Below are positions 26,152-35,479 of a stretch of DNA of 64,000 bases, one piece after another. Every line of letters begins with the position of its first letter. Position 1 is the first letter of the stretch. Under the pieces are notes generated by a model. That model was given only the letters and a program-made list of their open reading frames with translations, ran no database searches and was not told where the DNA came from. Source of the stretch: Coprococcus phoceensis. Lineage in GTDB: Bacteria; Bacillota; Clostridia; Lachnospirales; Lachnospiraceae. The translations under genes and the position numbers were made by a program. The DNA lies in contig NZ_FNWC01000007.1 of the NCBI RefSeq assembly GCF_900104635.1, positions 806,001 through 870,000 of the forward strand, read 5' to 3'.

Positions 26152-26331
26152 ATGTCAATCTGTCCAAAGAATAAATCTTCTAAAGCTAGAAGAGATAAAA
26201 GAAGAGCAAACTGGAAAATGAGCGCTCCAAATTTAGTGAAATGCAGCAAATGTGGAGAATTAATGATGCCACACAGAGTATGCAAAGCTTGCGGATCTTA
26301 CAACAAAAAAGAGATTGTTAGCGTTGACTAA
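26152..26331 (+). CDS. rpmF: Ribosomal protein L32
   Basis: A 59-residue protein of the 50S subunit. It starts MSICPKNKSSKARR and has a basic N-terminal extension followed by a zinc ribbon with CSKCG and CKACG. AAGGAGGTG precedes ATG 26152. A terminator lies directly after the stop, so yceD-rpmF is one transcript. Confidence 0.97.
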   Translation: MSICPKNKSSKARRDKRRANWKMSAPNLVKCSKCGELMMPHRVCKACGSYNKKEIVSVD

Positions 26332-26341
26332 TGAAAAGCGA

Positions 26342-26377
26342 AGAAAGAGAGTCGTCTGTTGACGGCTTTCTTTTTTT
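26342..26377 (+). terminator. Intrinsic terminator after rpmF
   Basis: Stem AGTCGTC (26350-26356) with GACGGCT (26361-26367), loop TGTT, extended by A/T pairs, then seven T. Confidence 0.8.
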
Positions 26378-26391
26378 GAAAAAAGTTTATA

Positions 26392-26420
26392 TTGATTTTT
26401 AGAGTGATGTCTAGTAAAAT
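26392..26420 (+). promoter_or_regulatory. Promoter of plsX-acpP
   Basis: TTGATT (26392-26397), 17-base spacer, TAAAAT (26415-26420). No clear FapR palindrome was seen. Confidence 0.6.
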
Positions 26421-26448
26421 TACTGTTAGCAGTGCAGGAGGTAATAGC

Positions 26449-27474
26449 ATGTCAGAAATTACAAAAGTAGCATTAGATGCCATGGGTGGAGATAACGCAC
26501 CCGTAGAGATTGTAAAAGGTGCAATGGATGCCATCAGCAAGAGAAAAGATATTAAGATCTTTCTTGTAGGGCAAGAGAATGTTGTACAAAAAGAATTAGA
26601 AAAATATACTTACGATAAAGAACAGATTGAAGTTGTAGATGCGCCAGAAGTGATCGAGACAGCAGAGCCGCCGGTCATGGCAATTCGTAAGAAAAAACAA
26701 TCATCAATCGTAGTCGCAATGAATATGGTAAAAAAAGGAGAGGCGGATGCATTTGTCTCTGCCGGAAGTTCAGGGGCAATTCTTGTCGGAGGACAGCTTT
26801 TAGTCGGTCGTATCAAAGGCGTGGAGAGACCACCGCTTGCACCATTATTGCCGACAGAAAAAGGCGTTTCATTGTTGATTGATTGTGGCGCTAATGTAGA
26901 TGCAAGACCTTCTCACTTGGTACAATTTGCAAAGATGGGTTCTATCTATATGGAGCACGTTATGGGCGTGAAGAATCCGAAGGTTGCGATTGTGAATATT
27001 GGTGCAGAAGAGGAAAAAGGGAACGCACTTGTAAAAGAGACATTCCCGCTGCTGAAAGAATGTGAGGATATCAACTTTATAGGAAGTATTGAAGCCCGTG
27101 AGATTCCACATGGAATGGCAGATGTAATAGTATGTGAGGCATTTGTCGGAAACGTTATCTTAAAACTCTATGAAGGAGTCGGCGCAGTACTGATCAGCAA
27201 AGTGAAAAAAGGAATGATGACTTCGCTGCGGAGTAAGATTGGTGCTTTGCTAGTGAAACCAGCACTGAAGGAGACATTAAAAAGCTTTGATGCAAGTGAA
27301 CATGGAGGTGCGCCGCTGCTTGGACTGAACGGACTTGTAGTAAAGACGCATGGAAGTTCCAAGGCAAAAGAGGTATCCAACTCAATTATTCAATGTGTAA
27401 CGTTCAAAGAGCAGGGAATTAATGAAAAAATAAAAGAACGTATACAAAAACAAGAAAATGAGAATCAGGAATAA
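26449..27474 (+). CDS. plsX: Phosphate acyltransferase PlsX
   Basis: A 341-residue enzyme that turns acyl-ACP into acyl phosphate, the donor for PlsY in phospholipid synthesis. The N-terminus VALDAMGGDNAP is diagnostic; FVSAGSSGAIL and LLIDCGANVD follow. AGGAGG precedes ATG 26449; the frame is open from 26392 but that stretch contains the promoter. acpP follows after 29 bases, matching its substrate. Confidence 0.96.
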   Translation: MSEITKVALDAMGGDNAPVEIVKGAMDAISKRKDIKIFLVGQENVVQKELEKYTYDKEQIEVVDAPEVIETAEPPVMAIRKKKQSSIVVAMNMVKKGEADAFVSAGSSGAILVGGQLLVGRIKGVERPPLAPLLPTEKGVSLLIDCGANVDARPSHLVQFAKMGSIYMEHVMGVKNPKVAIVNIGAEEEKGNALVKETFPLLKECEDINFIGSIEAREIPHGMADVIVCEAFVGNVILKLYEGVGAVLISKVKKGMMTSLRSKIGALLVKPALKETLKSFDASEHGGAPLLGLNGLVVKTHGSSKAKEVSNSIIQCVTFKEQGINEKIKERIQKQENENQE

Positions 27475-27503
27475 AAGATTCTGAGACAAAGGGAGAGAAA
27501 GAA

Positions 27504-27734
27504 ATGGAATTTGAAAAATTACAAGAAATTATTGTGGATGTATTAAATGTAGGAGCAGAAGATATCACAATGGATACAACATTTGTGGATGATCTGGGCG
27601 CAGATTCGTTAGATATTTTCCAGATTATCATGGGAATTGAAGAAGCATTTGACATTGAGATCGACAATGAAGAAGCTGAAAAAATCGTTACAGTTGGTGA
27701 CGCAGTAGAACAGATTAAGAATGCAATTAATTAA
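27504..27734 (+). CDS. acpP: Acyl carrier protein
   Basis: A 76-residue acidic four-helix protein. The phosphopantetheine attachment Ser is S36 in DDLGADSLD. It carries growing acyl chains for fatty-acid synthesis. It ends the plsX transcript before a strong hairpin. Confidence 0.96.
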   Translation: MEFEKLQEIIVDVLNVGAEDITMDTTFVDDLGADSLDIFQIIMGIEEAFDIEIDNEEAEKIVTVGDAVEQIKNAIN

Positions 27735-27744
27735 TCGAATTATG

Positions 27745-27768
27745 AAAAAGCCCTGCGTAGGGCTTTTT
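27745..27768 (+). terminator. Intrinsic terminator after acpP
   Basis: AAAAAGCCCT (27745-27754) and AGGGCTTTTT (27759-27768) with loop GCGT: short, GC-rich at the loop and U-rich at the end. Confidence 0.9.
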
Positions 27769-27790
27769 CGCGTTTAGAAAGGGAGAGTTT

Positions 27791-28486
27791 ATGGAACAGA
27801 CAATGAGAGAGTTACAGGAAAGAATCGGATATACTTTCCGCAGACAGGAGTTGTTAAAATCAGCATTGATGCACAGTTCTTATACGAACGAGACACATTT
27901 GCCGAAATATAAGTGCAATGAACGTCTGGAATTTTTGGGAGATGCGGTATTGGAACTTGTTTCCAGCGAGTTTTTGTTTTTTGCAGATCGAAAGATGCCG
28001 GAGGGAGAATTGACAAAGACGAGAGCAAGTATGGTCTGTGAGCCTTCACTTGCGTTCTGTGCAAGAGAGATTGAGCTTGGCAAATATTTGTTTATGGGAC
28101 GAGGAGAAGAGAATACAGGTGGAAGAGAGCGGGATTCCATCACATCCGATGCGCTGGAGGCACTCATCGGTGCGATTTATTTAGATGGTGGTTTTGCTAA
28201 TGCAAAAGAGTTTATCTTAAAATTTGTCCTGAATGATCTGGAGCATAAAAAACTCTTTTATGATAGCAAGACTATCCTGCAGGAGATTGTGCAGGCACAT
28301 TTTCCGTATGGAGTGGTGTATCATCTTATAAAAGAGGAGGGACCGGATCATAATAAATCGTTTACGGTTGCTGTTCATATTGGCGAGGAGTGTTATGGAG
28401 AGGGAACCGGAAGAACGAAGAAAGCGGCAGAGCAGGAAGCGGCATACCATGCGATTTTAAAGTTGCATGAGAAGAACATAAAGTAG
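27791..28486 (+). CDS. rnc: Ribonuclease III
   Basis: A 231-residue endonuclease for double-stranded RNA in rRNA and mRNA processing. The catalytic signature ERLEFLGDAVLE lies at residues 38-49, with DALEALIGAIYLD near 118, and residues about 155-228 form the dsRNA-binding domain (GEGTGRTKKAAEQEAA). It starts after GGGAGAG and is followed eight bases later by smc, a widely kept order. Confidence 0.96.
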   Translation: MEQTMRELQERIGYTFRRQELLKSALMHSSYTNETHLPKYKCNERLEFLGDAVLELVSSEFLFFADRKMPEGELTKTRASMVCEPSLAFCAREIELGKYLFMGRGEENTGGRERDSITSDALEALIGAIYLDGGFANAKEFILKFVLNDLEHKKLFYDSKTILQEIVQAHFPYGVVYHLIKEEGPDHNKSFTVAVHIGEECYGEGTGRTKKAAEQEAAYHAILKLHEKNIK

Positions 28487-28493
28487 GTGTAGG

Positions 28494-31400
28494 ATGTATT
28501 TAAAAAGTATTGAAGTACAGGGCTTTAAGTCCTTTGCGAATAAAATTCTATTTGAGTTCCACAATGGAATCACCGGAATTGTAGGGCCGAATGGAAGTGG
28601 AAAGAGTAATGTCGCAGATGCCGTGCGCTGGGTGCTTGGTGAACAGCGCGCAAAGCAGCTTCGAGGTGGGAACATGCAGGATGTTATTTTCTCAGGCACT
28701 GAGAATCGAAAACCATTAAGCTATGCATCTGTTGCAATCACTCTGGACAATTCAGATCATCAGCTTGCGATTGATTTTGAGGAAGTGACAGTTGCTCGTA
28801 AGATTTACCGCTCCGGTGAGAGTGAATATCTGATCAACGGAAGTCCGTGCCGGTTGAAGGATGTCAATGAATTGTTCTACGATACCGGAATTGGAAAAGA
28901 AGGATACTCAATTATCGGACAGGGGCAGATTGATAAGATTTTAAGTGGAAAGCCGGAAGAACGAAGAGAGCTGTTTGACGAAGCAGCAGGAATTGTAAAA
29001 TTCAAAAAGCGGAAAAATATGTCCGTGAAAAAGTTGGAGGAAGAAAGGCAGAATCTCGTTCGTGTAAATGATATTCTTGCGGAACTGGAAAAACAGATCG
29101 GACCTTTGGAAAAACAATCCGAAGTGGCAAGAGAATATCTGAAAAAGAAAGAATCTTTGAAGACATATGATATCAATTTGTTTTTGCTGGAGACAGAGCG
29201 GCTCAAAAAGGAAATTGCTGCGGTTGATCATAATTTAGAAAATACGACCAGAGAGCTTGCGGATGCAACGACACGATATGAAAATACGAAGACAGAATAT
29301 GAGGCGATTGAACTAAAGACTGATGAGATTGACGCTGCGATGGAGAAGGCTAAGAGTCAGTTGAATGAGACCACATTATTAAAGCAGCAGCTGGAAGGTC
29401 AGATTGAGGTCCTGAAAGAGCAGATTAACACGGCACGAATGAATGATGAGCACATTGAACAGCGCTCTAAGACGATTTATAACGAAATGTCTGAGAGGGA
29501 AAAGAATCTTTCGGCGATGGGAAAAGATAAGTTTCAGATTCAGGAAAAGTTGTCAGAGCAGGAGGAGCAGGAGAAGGCAGCACAGCAACAGCTTTTGAAA
29601 ATCCAAACAAAAAGTGCGGAACTTACAGAGGCGATTGATGAAAATCAGAATCAGATCATGGAGATTTTGAATAATCGCACAGCTACGAAGGTAAAGAAGC
29701 AGCGTTATGATTCGATGCTGGAACAGATTCAGGTGCGCCGTTCGGAAATGCACCAGAAATTAATCGCGGTGGAAAGCGAGGCGTCCGAACAGGATGAGCT
29801 CATCGCAAAGTTTGAGGCAGAGCTTCAGGAAATTGCACAGACGATTTCCGGATATGTCACAGAGAATAGGACATATGAAGAAAAGATAGCCGCCCTACAG
29901 CAGACGATTGCCAAAAAGAACGAACAGCTGCGTATTGGACAGACGGCATTTCACCGGGAACAATCTAGATTAGAGTCGTTAAAGAATATTACAGAACGCT
30001 ATGACGGATATGGGAACAGCATCCGAAAAGTCATGGAAAAGAAAGAACAGGAAAAAGGACTCTTAGGTGTTGTTGCGGATCTGATCAAAGTGGACAAAGC
30101 GTATGAGATTGCGGTGGAGACTGCCCTTGGAGGAAGTATCCAGAACATCGTAACAGATAATGAAGAGACGGCAAAACGGATGATTACGTTTTTGAAGCAG
30201 AATAAATTCGGTCGGGCGACATTTCTTCCGCTGACGAGTATCAATGGAACTGCCGGTATTCGGCAAAACGAGGCTCTTCAAGAGGAGGGGGTGATCGGGC
30301 TTGCGAATACACTTGTTAAGGTGGAAGAAATATACAGGGGGCTTGCCAATCATCTGTTGGGAAGAACAGTTGTTGTAAAGCATATTGACCACGGGGTGGC
30401 GCTGGCAAAAAAATATAAGCAGACACTTCGCATTGTCACTTTAGAAGGGGAGTTGATTAATCCAGGCGGAGCAATGACCGGTGGAGCCTTCCGCAATTCC
30501 AGCAATCTTTTGAGCAGACGTCGTGAGATTGAAGAATTTGAAAAGACTGTCGAGAAGCTGAAAAGCGAAATGGATCAGATGGAGCAGGAAGTGGAACACG
30601 AAAAAGAGGCAAGAGCGGACTACTACAGTAAGATAGAGACTATCAAGCAGCAGCTTCAGAAGGCTTATGTCATTCAGAATACGGCAAAGATGAATGCAGA
30701 GCAGGTTAAGGCAAAGAAAGCAGATGCGAAGGCGGTTTCAAGCAAGATTCATGAAGAAGGAGCTGAGCTGGAACAACAGATAAGGGAAATTCGGGAAAAT
30801 CATGAATCGATTCAGGTAGAATTGGAAACTTCTGAAAAATTAGAACAAGAATTGACGGAACAGATTGCAAGCTATCAAAAAGAGTTAGATCAGGAACGTG
30901 AACGAGAAAGTAAACAGCTTTTAGAATCTGAGAAAGTGCATCTCGCTTATGCTGCAATGGAACAGAAATATCAGTTTCTGTTGGAAAATGAGCAGCGTAT
31001 TCAGGAAGAGATCACAAAATTCAACGTGGAATTGTCTGCACTTCGTGCCAATAAAGGGGATACATCCGAAGAGATTCAGAAAAAAGAGACCCAGATTGAA
31101 GATATTCGGCTGACGATTGCAAATTCGAAAGAACTGTTTGAGGAGATTCAAAAAGAGATTGCATCTTATAGCAGTCAGAAAGAAGAACTCACAAAGAAAC
31201 ATAAAGCATTTCTTGCAGAGCGAGAAGCACTTTCCAAACACATGTCGGATCTGGACAAAGAATCCTTTCGTTTGAACAGCCAGAAAGAGGCGTTTGAGCA
31301 GGCTTCTGAAAAGCAGATCAACTATATGTGGGAAGAATATGAGCTGACTTACAATATGGCGCTGAAGATCAAAGATGAGAACCTGACGGATCTTACGTTT

Positions 31401-32054
31401 ATCAAAAAACAGATACAAGCTTTGAAAAATGAGATTCGTTTACTTGGAAATGTCAATGTTAATGCGATTGAGGATTTTAAAGAAGTATCAGAGCGATATG
31501 CATTTTTAAAGAATCAGCATGACGACTTGATTGAGGCGGAAGCAACATTAAAACAGATTATCGAGGAGCTGGATGCAGCCATGCGAAAGCAGTTCAGAGA
31601 ACGTTTTGCGGAAATCTGTGTGGAATTCGATAAAGTGTTCAAACAGCTATTCGGAGGCGGAAAAGGGACATTGGAACTTCAGGAGGAAGAAGATATCCTG
31701 GAGGCGGGAATCCGCATCATTGCACAGCCTCCCGGAAAGAAACTGCAGAATATGATGCAGCTTTCGGGTGGTGAAAAAGCATTGACAGCCATTTCGCTGT
31801 TGTTTGCAATTCAGAATTTAAAACCATCTCCGTTTTGCCTGCTTGATGAGATCGAGGCGGCATTGGATGACTCGAATGTCGACCGTTATGCGAGATATTT
31901 GCATAAGCTGACAAAAAACACGCAGTTTATCGTGATTACGCATCGTAGAGGAACGATGACTGCGGCAGACAGACTATATGGAATTACGATGCAGGAAAAA
32001 GGGGTATCGACACTCGTGTCGGTAGATTTATTAGATAAAGATTTGACGAATTAG
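28494..32054 (+). CDS. smc: Chromosome segregation ATPase SMC
   Basis: An 1186-residue SMC protein. Walker A GPNGSGKSN is at residues 31-39; two long coiled coils (about 170-490 and 680-1010) flank a hinge domain near 510-670 with GGSIQNIV and GGAMTGGAF. The C-terminal head has signature LSGGEKA and Walker B PFCLLDEIEAALDD. It condenses and segregates the chromosome with ScpA and ScpB. Length is normal, with no frame breaks. It is followed by ftsY. Confidence 0.97.
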   Translation: MYLKSIEVQGFKSFANKILFEFHNGITGIVGPNGSGKSNVADAVRWVLGEQRAKQLRGGNMQDVIFSGTENRKPLSYASVAITLDNSDHQLAIDFEEVTVARKIYRSGESEYLINGSPCRLKDVNELFYDTGIGKEGYSIIGQGQIDKILSGKPEERRELFDEAAGIVKFKKRKNMSVKKLEEERQNLVRVNDILAELEKQIGPLEKQSEVAREYLKKKESLKTYDINLFLLETERLKKEIAAVDHNLENTTRELADATTRYENTKTEYEAIELKTDEIDAAMEKAKSQLNETTLLKQQLEGQIEVLKEQINTARMNDEHIEQRSKTIYNEMSEREKNLSAMGKDKFQIQEKLSEQEEQEKAAQQQLLKIQTKSAELTEAIDENQNQIMEILNNRTATKVKKQRYDSMLEQIQVRRSEMHQKLIAVESEASEQDELIAKFEAELQEIAQTISGYVTENRTYEEKIAALQQTIAKKNEQLRIGQTAFHREQSRLESLKNITERYDGYGNSIRKVMEKKEQEKGLLGVVADLIKVDKAYEIAVETALGGSIQNIVTDNEETAKRMITFLKQNKFGRATFLPLTSINGTAGIRQNEALQEEGVIGLANTLVKVEEIYRGLANHLLGRTVVVKHIDHGVALAKKYKQTLRIVTLEGELINPGGAMTGGAFRNSSNLLSRRREIEEFEKTVEKLKSEMDQMEQEVEHEKEARADYYSKIETIKQQLQKAYVIQNTAKMNAEQVKAKKADAKAVSSKIHEEGAELEQQIREIRENHESIQVELETSEKLEQELTEQIASYQKELDQERERESKQLLESEKVHLAYAAMEQKYQFLLENEQRIQEEITKFNVELSALRANKGDTSEEIQKKETQIEDIRLTIANSKELFEEIQKEIASYSSQKEELTKKHKAFLAEREALSKHMSDLDKESFRLNSQKEAFEQASEKQINYMWEEYELTYNMALKIKDENLTDLTFIKKQIQALKNEIRLLGNVNVNAIEDFKEVSERYAFLKNQHDDLIEAEATLKQIIEELDAAMRKQFRERFAEICVEFDKVFKQLFGGGKGTLELQEEEDILEAGIRIIAQPPGKKLQNMMQLSGGEKALTAISLLFAIQNLKPSPFCLLDEIEAALDDSNVDRYARYLHKLTKNTQFIVITHRRGTMTAADRLYGITMQEKGVSTLVSVDLLDKDLTN

Positions 32055-32065
32055 AGGAGGAACTT

Positions 32066-32995
32066 ATGGGAGAAAAAAAGGGATTTTTTAAACGACTGGT
32101 GGAAGGACTCACCAAGACAAGAGACAATATTGTCTCCGGAATTGACAGTATTTTTAATGGATTTTCAAACATCGACGATGACTTTTATGAAGAACTCGAA
32201 GAGATTCTTATTATGGGAGATTTGGGCGTCCATGCGACAATGGAAGTTATTGAGGATCTGAAGAAAAAAGTCAAAGAAAACCATATTAAGGAGCCAGCAG
32301 ACTGTAAGCAGTTTTTAATTGACAGCATCAAAGAACAGATGGATGTTGGGGAAGCCGCATATGAGTTCGAGGATCGTACATCGGTTGTATTGATCATTGG
32401 AGTAAATGGTGTCGGAAAGACGACGACCATCGGAAAACTTGCCGGGAAACTACGGGCGCAGAATAAGAAAGTTGTACTTGCAGCAGCAGATACATTCCGT
32501 GCGGCAGCAGGAGAGCAACTTAAAGAATGGGCAAACCGTGCGGAGGCAGAATTGATTGGCGGTCAGGAAGGATCTGACCCGGCTTCGGTTGTATATGATG
32601 CGGTTGCAGCGGCTAAGGCACGAAAAGCAGATGTTCTTTTGGTGGACACGGCAGGACGTCTTCATAATAAAAAGAACCTGATGGAAGAACTTCGAAAAAT
32701 TAACCGTGTCCTGGAGAGAGAATATCCGGATGCGTATCGTGAGACATTGGTTGTGTTGGATGGAACAACTGGTCAAAATGCGTTAGCACAGGCAAAAGAA
32801 TTTAAAGATGTTGCAGATATCACAGGTATCGTGCTGACAAAGATGGACGGAACAGCCAAAGGCGGAATTGCAGTAGCCATTCAATCAGAACTTGGTATCC
32901 CTGTAAAATACATCGGTGTCGGGGAAAGTATTGATGATCTGCAGAAATTTAACTCCGATGATTTTGTAGATGCACTGTTTCTCACCAAAGAGTAA
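32066..32995 (+). CDS. ftsY: Signal recognition particle receptor FtsY
   Basis: A 309-residue SRP GTPase without the long acidic A domain of enterobacteria. The N domain covers about residues 1-95, and the NG domain has G1 GVNGVGKTTT, DTFRAAAGEQL, DTAGRLHNK and TKMDGTAKGG. It docks ribosome-SRP complexes at the membrane. AGGAGG lies ahead of ATG 32066, 11 bases after smc. Confidence 0.97.
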   Translation: MGEKKGFFKRLVEGLTKTRDNIVSGIDSIFNGFSNIDDDFYEELEEILIMGDLGVHATMEVIEDLKKKVKENHIKEPADCKQFLIDSIKEQMDVGEAAYEFEDRTSVVLIIGVNGVGKTTTIGKLAGKLRAQNKKVVLAAADTFRAAAGEQLKEWANRAEAELIGGQEGSDPASVVYDAVAAAKARKADVLLVDTAGRLHNKKNLMEELRKINRVLEREYPDAYRETLVVLDGTTGQNALAQAKEFKDVADITGIVLTKMDGTAKGGIAVAIQSELGIPVKYIGVGESIDDLQKFNSDDFVDALFLTKE

Positions 32996-33021
32996 TAAAA
33001 ATAAAGAAAGAAGGAATCCAT

Positions 33022-34236
33022 ATGTTGACATTAGAAAAATTTGAGCAGGCAAGTGAAATTGTAAAACGAGTAACGAATCCAACAAAGCTGGTATACAGTG
33101 ACTACTTAAGTCAGCAGACAGGCGGAAAAGTGTATTTAAAACCTGAGAATATGCAATATACCGGAGCATATAAGCTGCGCGGTGCATATTATAAAATCAG
33201 CACCTTGTCTGAAGAAGAAAGAGCAAAAGGTCTGATTACAGCTTCTGCCGGGAACCATGCACAGGGCGTCGCGTATGCGGCAAAAGCATTTGGCTGCAAA
33301 GCTACAATTGTTATGCCGACTGTGACACCACTTATCAAAGTCAATCGTACAAAGAGTTACGGGGCAGAAGTGATTTTGCATGGGGATGTATATGATGACG
33401 CCTGTGCAAAAGCATATGAACTGGCAGAAGAACACGGATATACATTTGTACATCCGTTTGATGATTTGGACGTTGCAACCGGACAGGGAACGATCACAAT
33501 GGAAATTATTCAGGAACTTCCGACTGTTGACTATATTTTGGCACCAATCGGTGGTGGCGGTCTGATCACAGGCGTGTCAACACTTGCAAAAATGCTGAAT
33601 CCCAAAATTAAAGTCATCGGTGTAGAACCTGCGGAGGCAGCAAGCATGAAAGCGGCACTCAAAGCCGGACATGTTGTGACTCTGCCAAGCGCGAATACAA
33701 TTGCAGATGGTACTGCTGTAAAAACAGTCGGTGAAAATACATTAGAATATGTGAAAGAAAATGTAGATCAGATTCTGACTGTGGAGGATGATGAATTAAT
33801 CGGAGCATTCCTTGATATGGTTGAAAACCATAAGATGATTGTAGAGAATTCGGGATTGTTGTCTGTTGCCGCTTTAAAACAGCTTGATTTGAAAGGAAAG
33901 AAAGTCGTATCGATCCTAAGCGGCGGAAATATGGACGTCATTACCATGTCCTCAATCGTGCAGCACGGTCTGATCCAAAGAGACAGAATTTTCTCTGTAT
34001 CTGTACTGCTTCCGGATAAGCCGGGTGAATTGGTACGTGTTGCAGACACAATCGCAAAGGCACAGGGAAATGTCATCAAATTGGAGCACAATCAGTTTGT
34101 CAGCACAAACCGTAATGCAGCAGTGGAGCTTCGTATTACGATGGAATCATTCGGTACAGAGCATAAGAAAGAAATCTTAAAAGCATTGGAAGATAATGGA
34201 TACAAACCAAAGAGCATCAGTGCAAAATTATATTAG
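33022..34236 (+). CDS. ilvA: Threonine ammonia-lyase
   Basis: A 404-residue PLP enzyme that deaminates threonine to 2-oxobutanoate, the first committed step to isoleucine. The PLP Lys lies in TGAYKLRGA near residue 54, SAGNHAQGVA near 75, and the phosphate-binding GGGGL loop near 181. An ACT domain occupies about residues 328-404, as in the shorter biosynthetic or catabolic form (also named tdcB), so the symbol is a choice. It starts after AAGAAGGAA and is followed by the DUF1653 gene. Confidence 0.9.
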   Translation: MLTLEKFEQASEIVKRVTNPTKLVYSDYLSQQTGGKVYLKPENMQYTGAYKLRGAYYKISTLSEEERAKGLITASAGNHAQGVAYAAKAFGCKATIVMPTVTPLIKVNRTKSYGAEVILHGDVYDDACAKAYELAEEHGYTFVHPFDDLDVATGQGTITMEIIQELPTVDYILAPIGGGGLITGVSTLAKMLNPKIKVIGVEPAEAASMKAALKAGHVVTLPSANTIADGTAVKTVGENTLEYVKENVDQILTVEDDELIGAFLDMVENHKMIVENSGLLSVAALKQLDLKGKKVVSILSGGNMDVITMSSIVQHGLIQRDRIFSVSVLLPDKPGELVRVADTIAKAQGNVIKLEHNQFVSTNRNAAVELRITMESFGTEHKKEILKALEDNGYKPKSISAKLY

Positions 34237-34260
34237 AAATCATCCGGAAAGGAAAGATAT

Positions 34261-34737
34261 ATGGAGTATAATAGAAGACCAAAAGAAGGGGAATGCTACC
34301 GACACTTTAAAGGAAGACGGTATCAGGTCATTGGAATCGCAAAGCATTCGGAGACGATGGAGGAATTAGTCGTATACAGACAACTGTATGGGGAACAGGA
34401 GCTGTATGTGAGACCATTGGAGATGTTTATAAACAAAGTGGATAAAGAAAAATATCCAGAGGTAGAACAAGAATACCGATTTGAATTAGAGGGAGAGGAG
34501 GACGGTCAAAGAGAAGATGACCGTTCTCTTATCTGGGAGTTTTTAGACTTGTCTTCGTCAAAAGAAAAAATGGACTTCCTGCAGAAAAAGAAATCTGAGA
34601 TTACGGAAGAGTTTATCGGAATCGCAGCACAGAGCCTTGATTTTGTGGAGAATGACGGAACGGTTGAGGAGCGGTATGAAGCAGTGATGCAGTATTTGCG
34701 GACTGTGATGCGGTATGAGAGCGGAAGATTACGGTAA
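34261..34737 (+). CDS. DUF1653 domain protein
   Basis: A 158-residue cytoplasmic protein. Residues 5-70 match DUF1653: YRHFKGRRYQVIGIAKHSET and VYRQLYG then LYVRPLEMF. The acidic C-terminal part (about 75-158) has no clear family. DUF1653 is a small SH3-like domain with no assigned activity. The gene lies 24 bases after ilvA and just before the decayed agr-type module. Confidence 0.8.
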   Translation: MEYNRRPKEGECYRHFKGRRYQVIGIAKHSETMEELVVYRQLYGEQELYVRPLEMFINKVDKEKYPEVEQEYRFELEGEEDGQREDDRSLIWEFLDLSSSKEKMDFLQKKKSEITEEFIGIAAQSLDFVENDGTVEERYEAVMQYLRTVMRYESGRLR

Positions 34738-34763
34738 TAGACTGGAGAAAATGGGAATAAAAA

Positions 34764-35477
34764 ATGAGAGATAAAGTATGGAAGATTGCAGTCTGTGATG
34801 ATGAGACTGTATTTTTAGAAAAGATACAACAGTTGGCAGCACAATATTATTCTGAAAGAAATATACAGGCATAAATCCATTGTTACGACAATACAGATGC
34901 TTTTTTGCAGAGCAATCTTGTGGAGTATGATTTGATTTTGCTGGATATGAATATGCAGGAGAAAAACGGGATTGAAGTGGCGAAAGAGTTGCGCAGCCAA
35001 AAGATAGAGACACCGATTATTTACATTTCCGCATATATAGAAATGGCGCCGTATGGATATGTAGTCAATGCATTCCGATATTTGCTAAAAAACGATTTGG
35101 AAGAGACATTTTGTTTTGCGATGGATGATGTGATGAAAGAATTAAAACATCATTTAGAAACAATAGAAGTACGGACAGAAAATGTGCAGATAGAGCTTCG
35201 GCTTTCTGATATTGTATTTGTGGAAAGCTATAAACGGTATGTGCTGATACATACGAAGAAGGACGAATATAAGCAATATGGCAAGATATCCGATATGGAA
35301 AAAATGCTTTGTCAAAAAGAATTTTTGCGGGTACACAAAAGTTATCTCGTCAATTTAGACCATGTGGTAAAAATCAAAAACCGGATACTCTTTTTGGACA
35401 ATGGAGAGGAAGTACCATGCAGCAAAGAGCGGTATTCAGAAATTGTACATCGGTATGTGATTTGGAGGGGATGTTAG
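34764..35477 (+). pseudogene. LytTR response regulator of the second agr-type module, nonsense mutation
   Basis: Across 238 codons the sequence reads as an AgrA-like regulator: KIAVCDDE at the start, phospho-acceptor D61 in LILLDMN, and a LytTR domain (HKSYLVNLDHVV) from about 130. Codon 37 is TAA (34872-34874) in the same frame, between NIQA and IHCYDNTD; a GAA-to-TAA change would explain it. Restart at TTG 34905 would make a protein lacking the acidic pocket (C-D-D-E), unable to be phosphorylated normally, though the DNA-binding half would survive. The sensor kinase follows at once. Confidence 0.88.
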
Positions 35478-35479
35478 TA

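Noticed and set aside
35309..35479. Extended start for the second sensor kinase
   Set aside because: The extra 57 codons lie inside the LytTR domain of the regulator in another frame; kinase homology begins near LDIFFDCILL.
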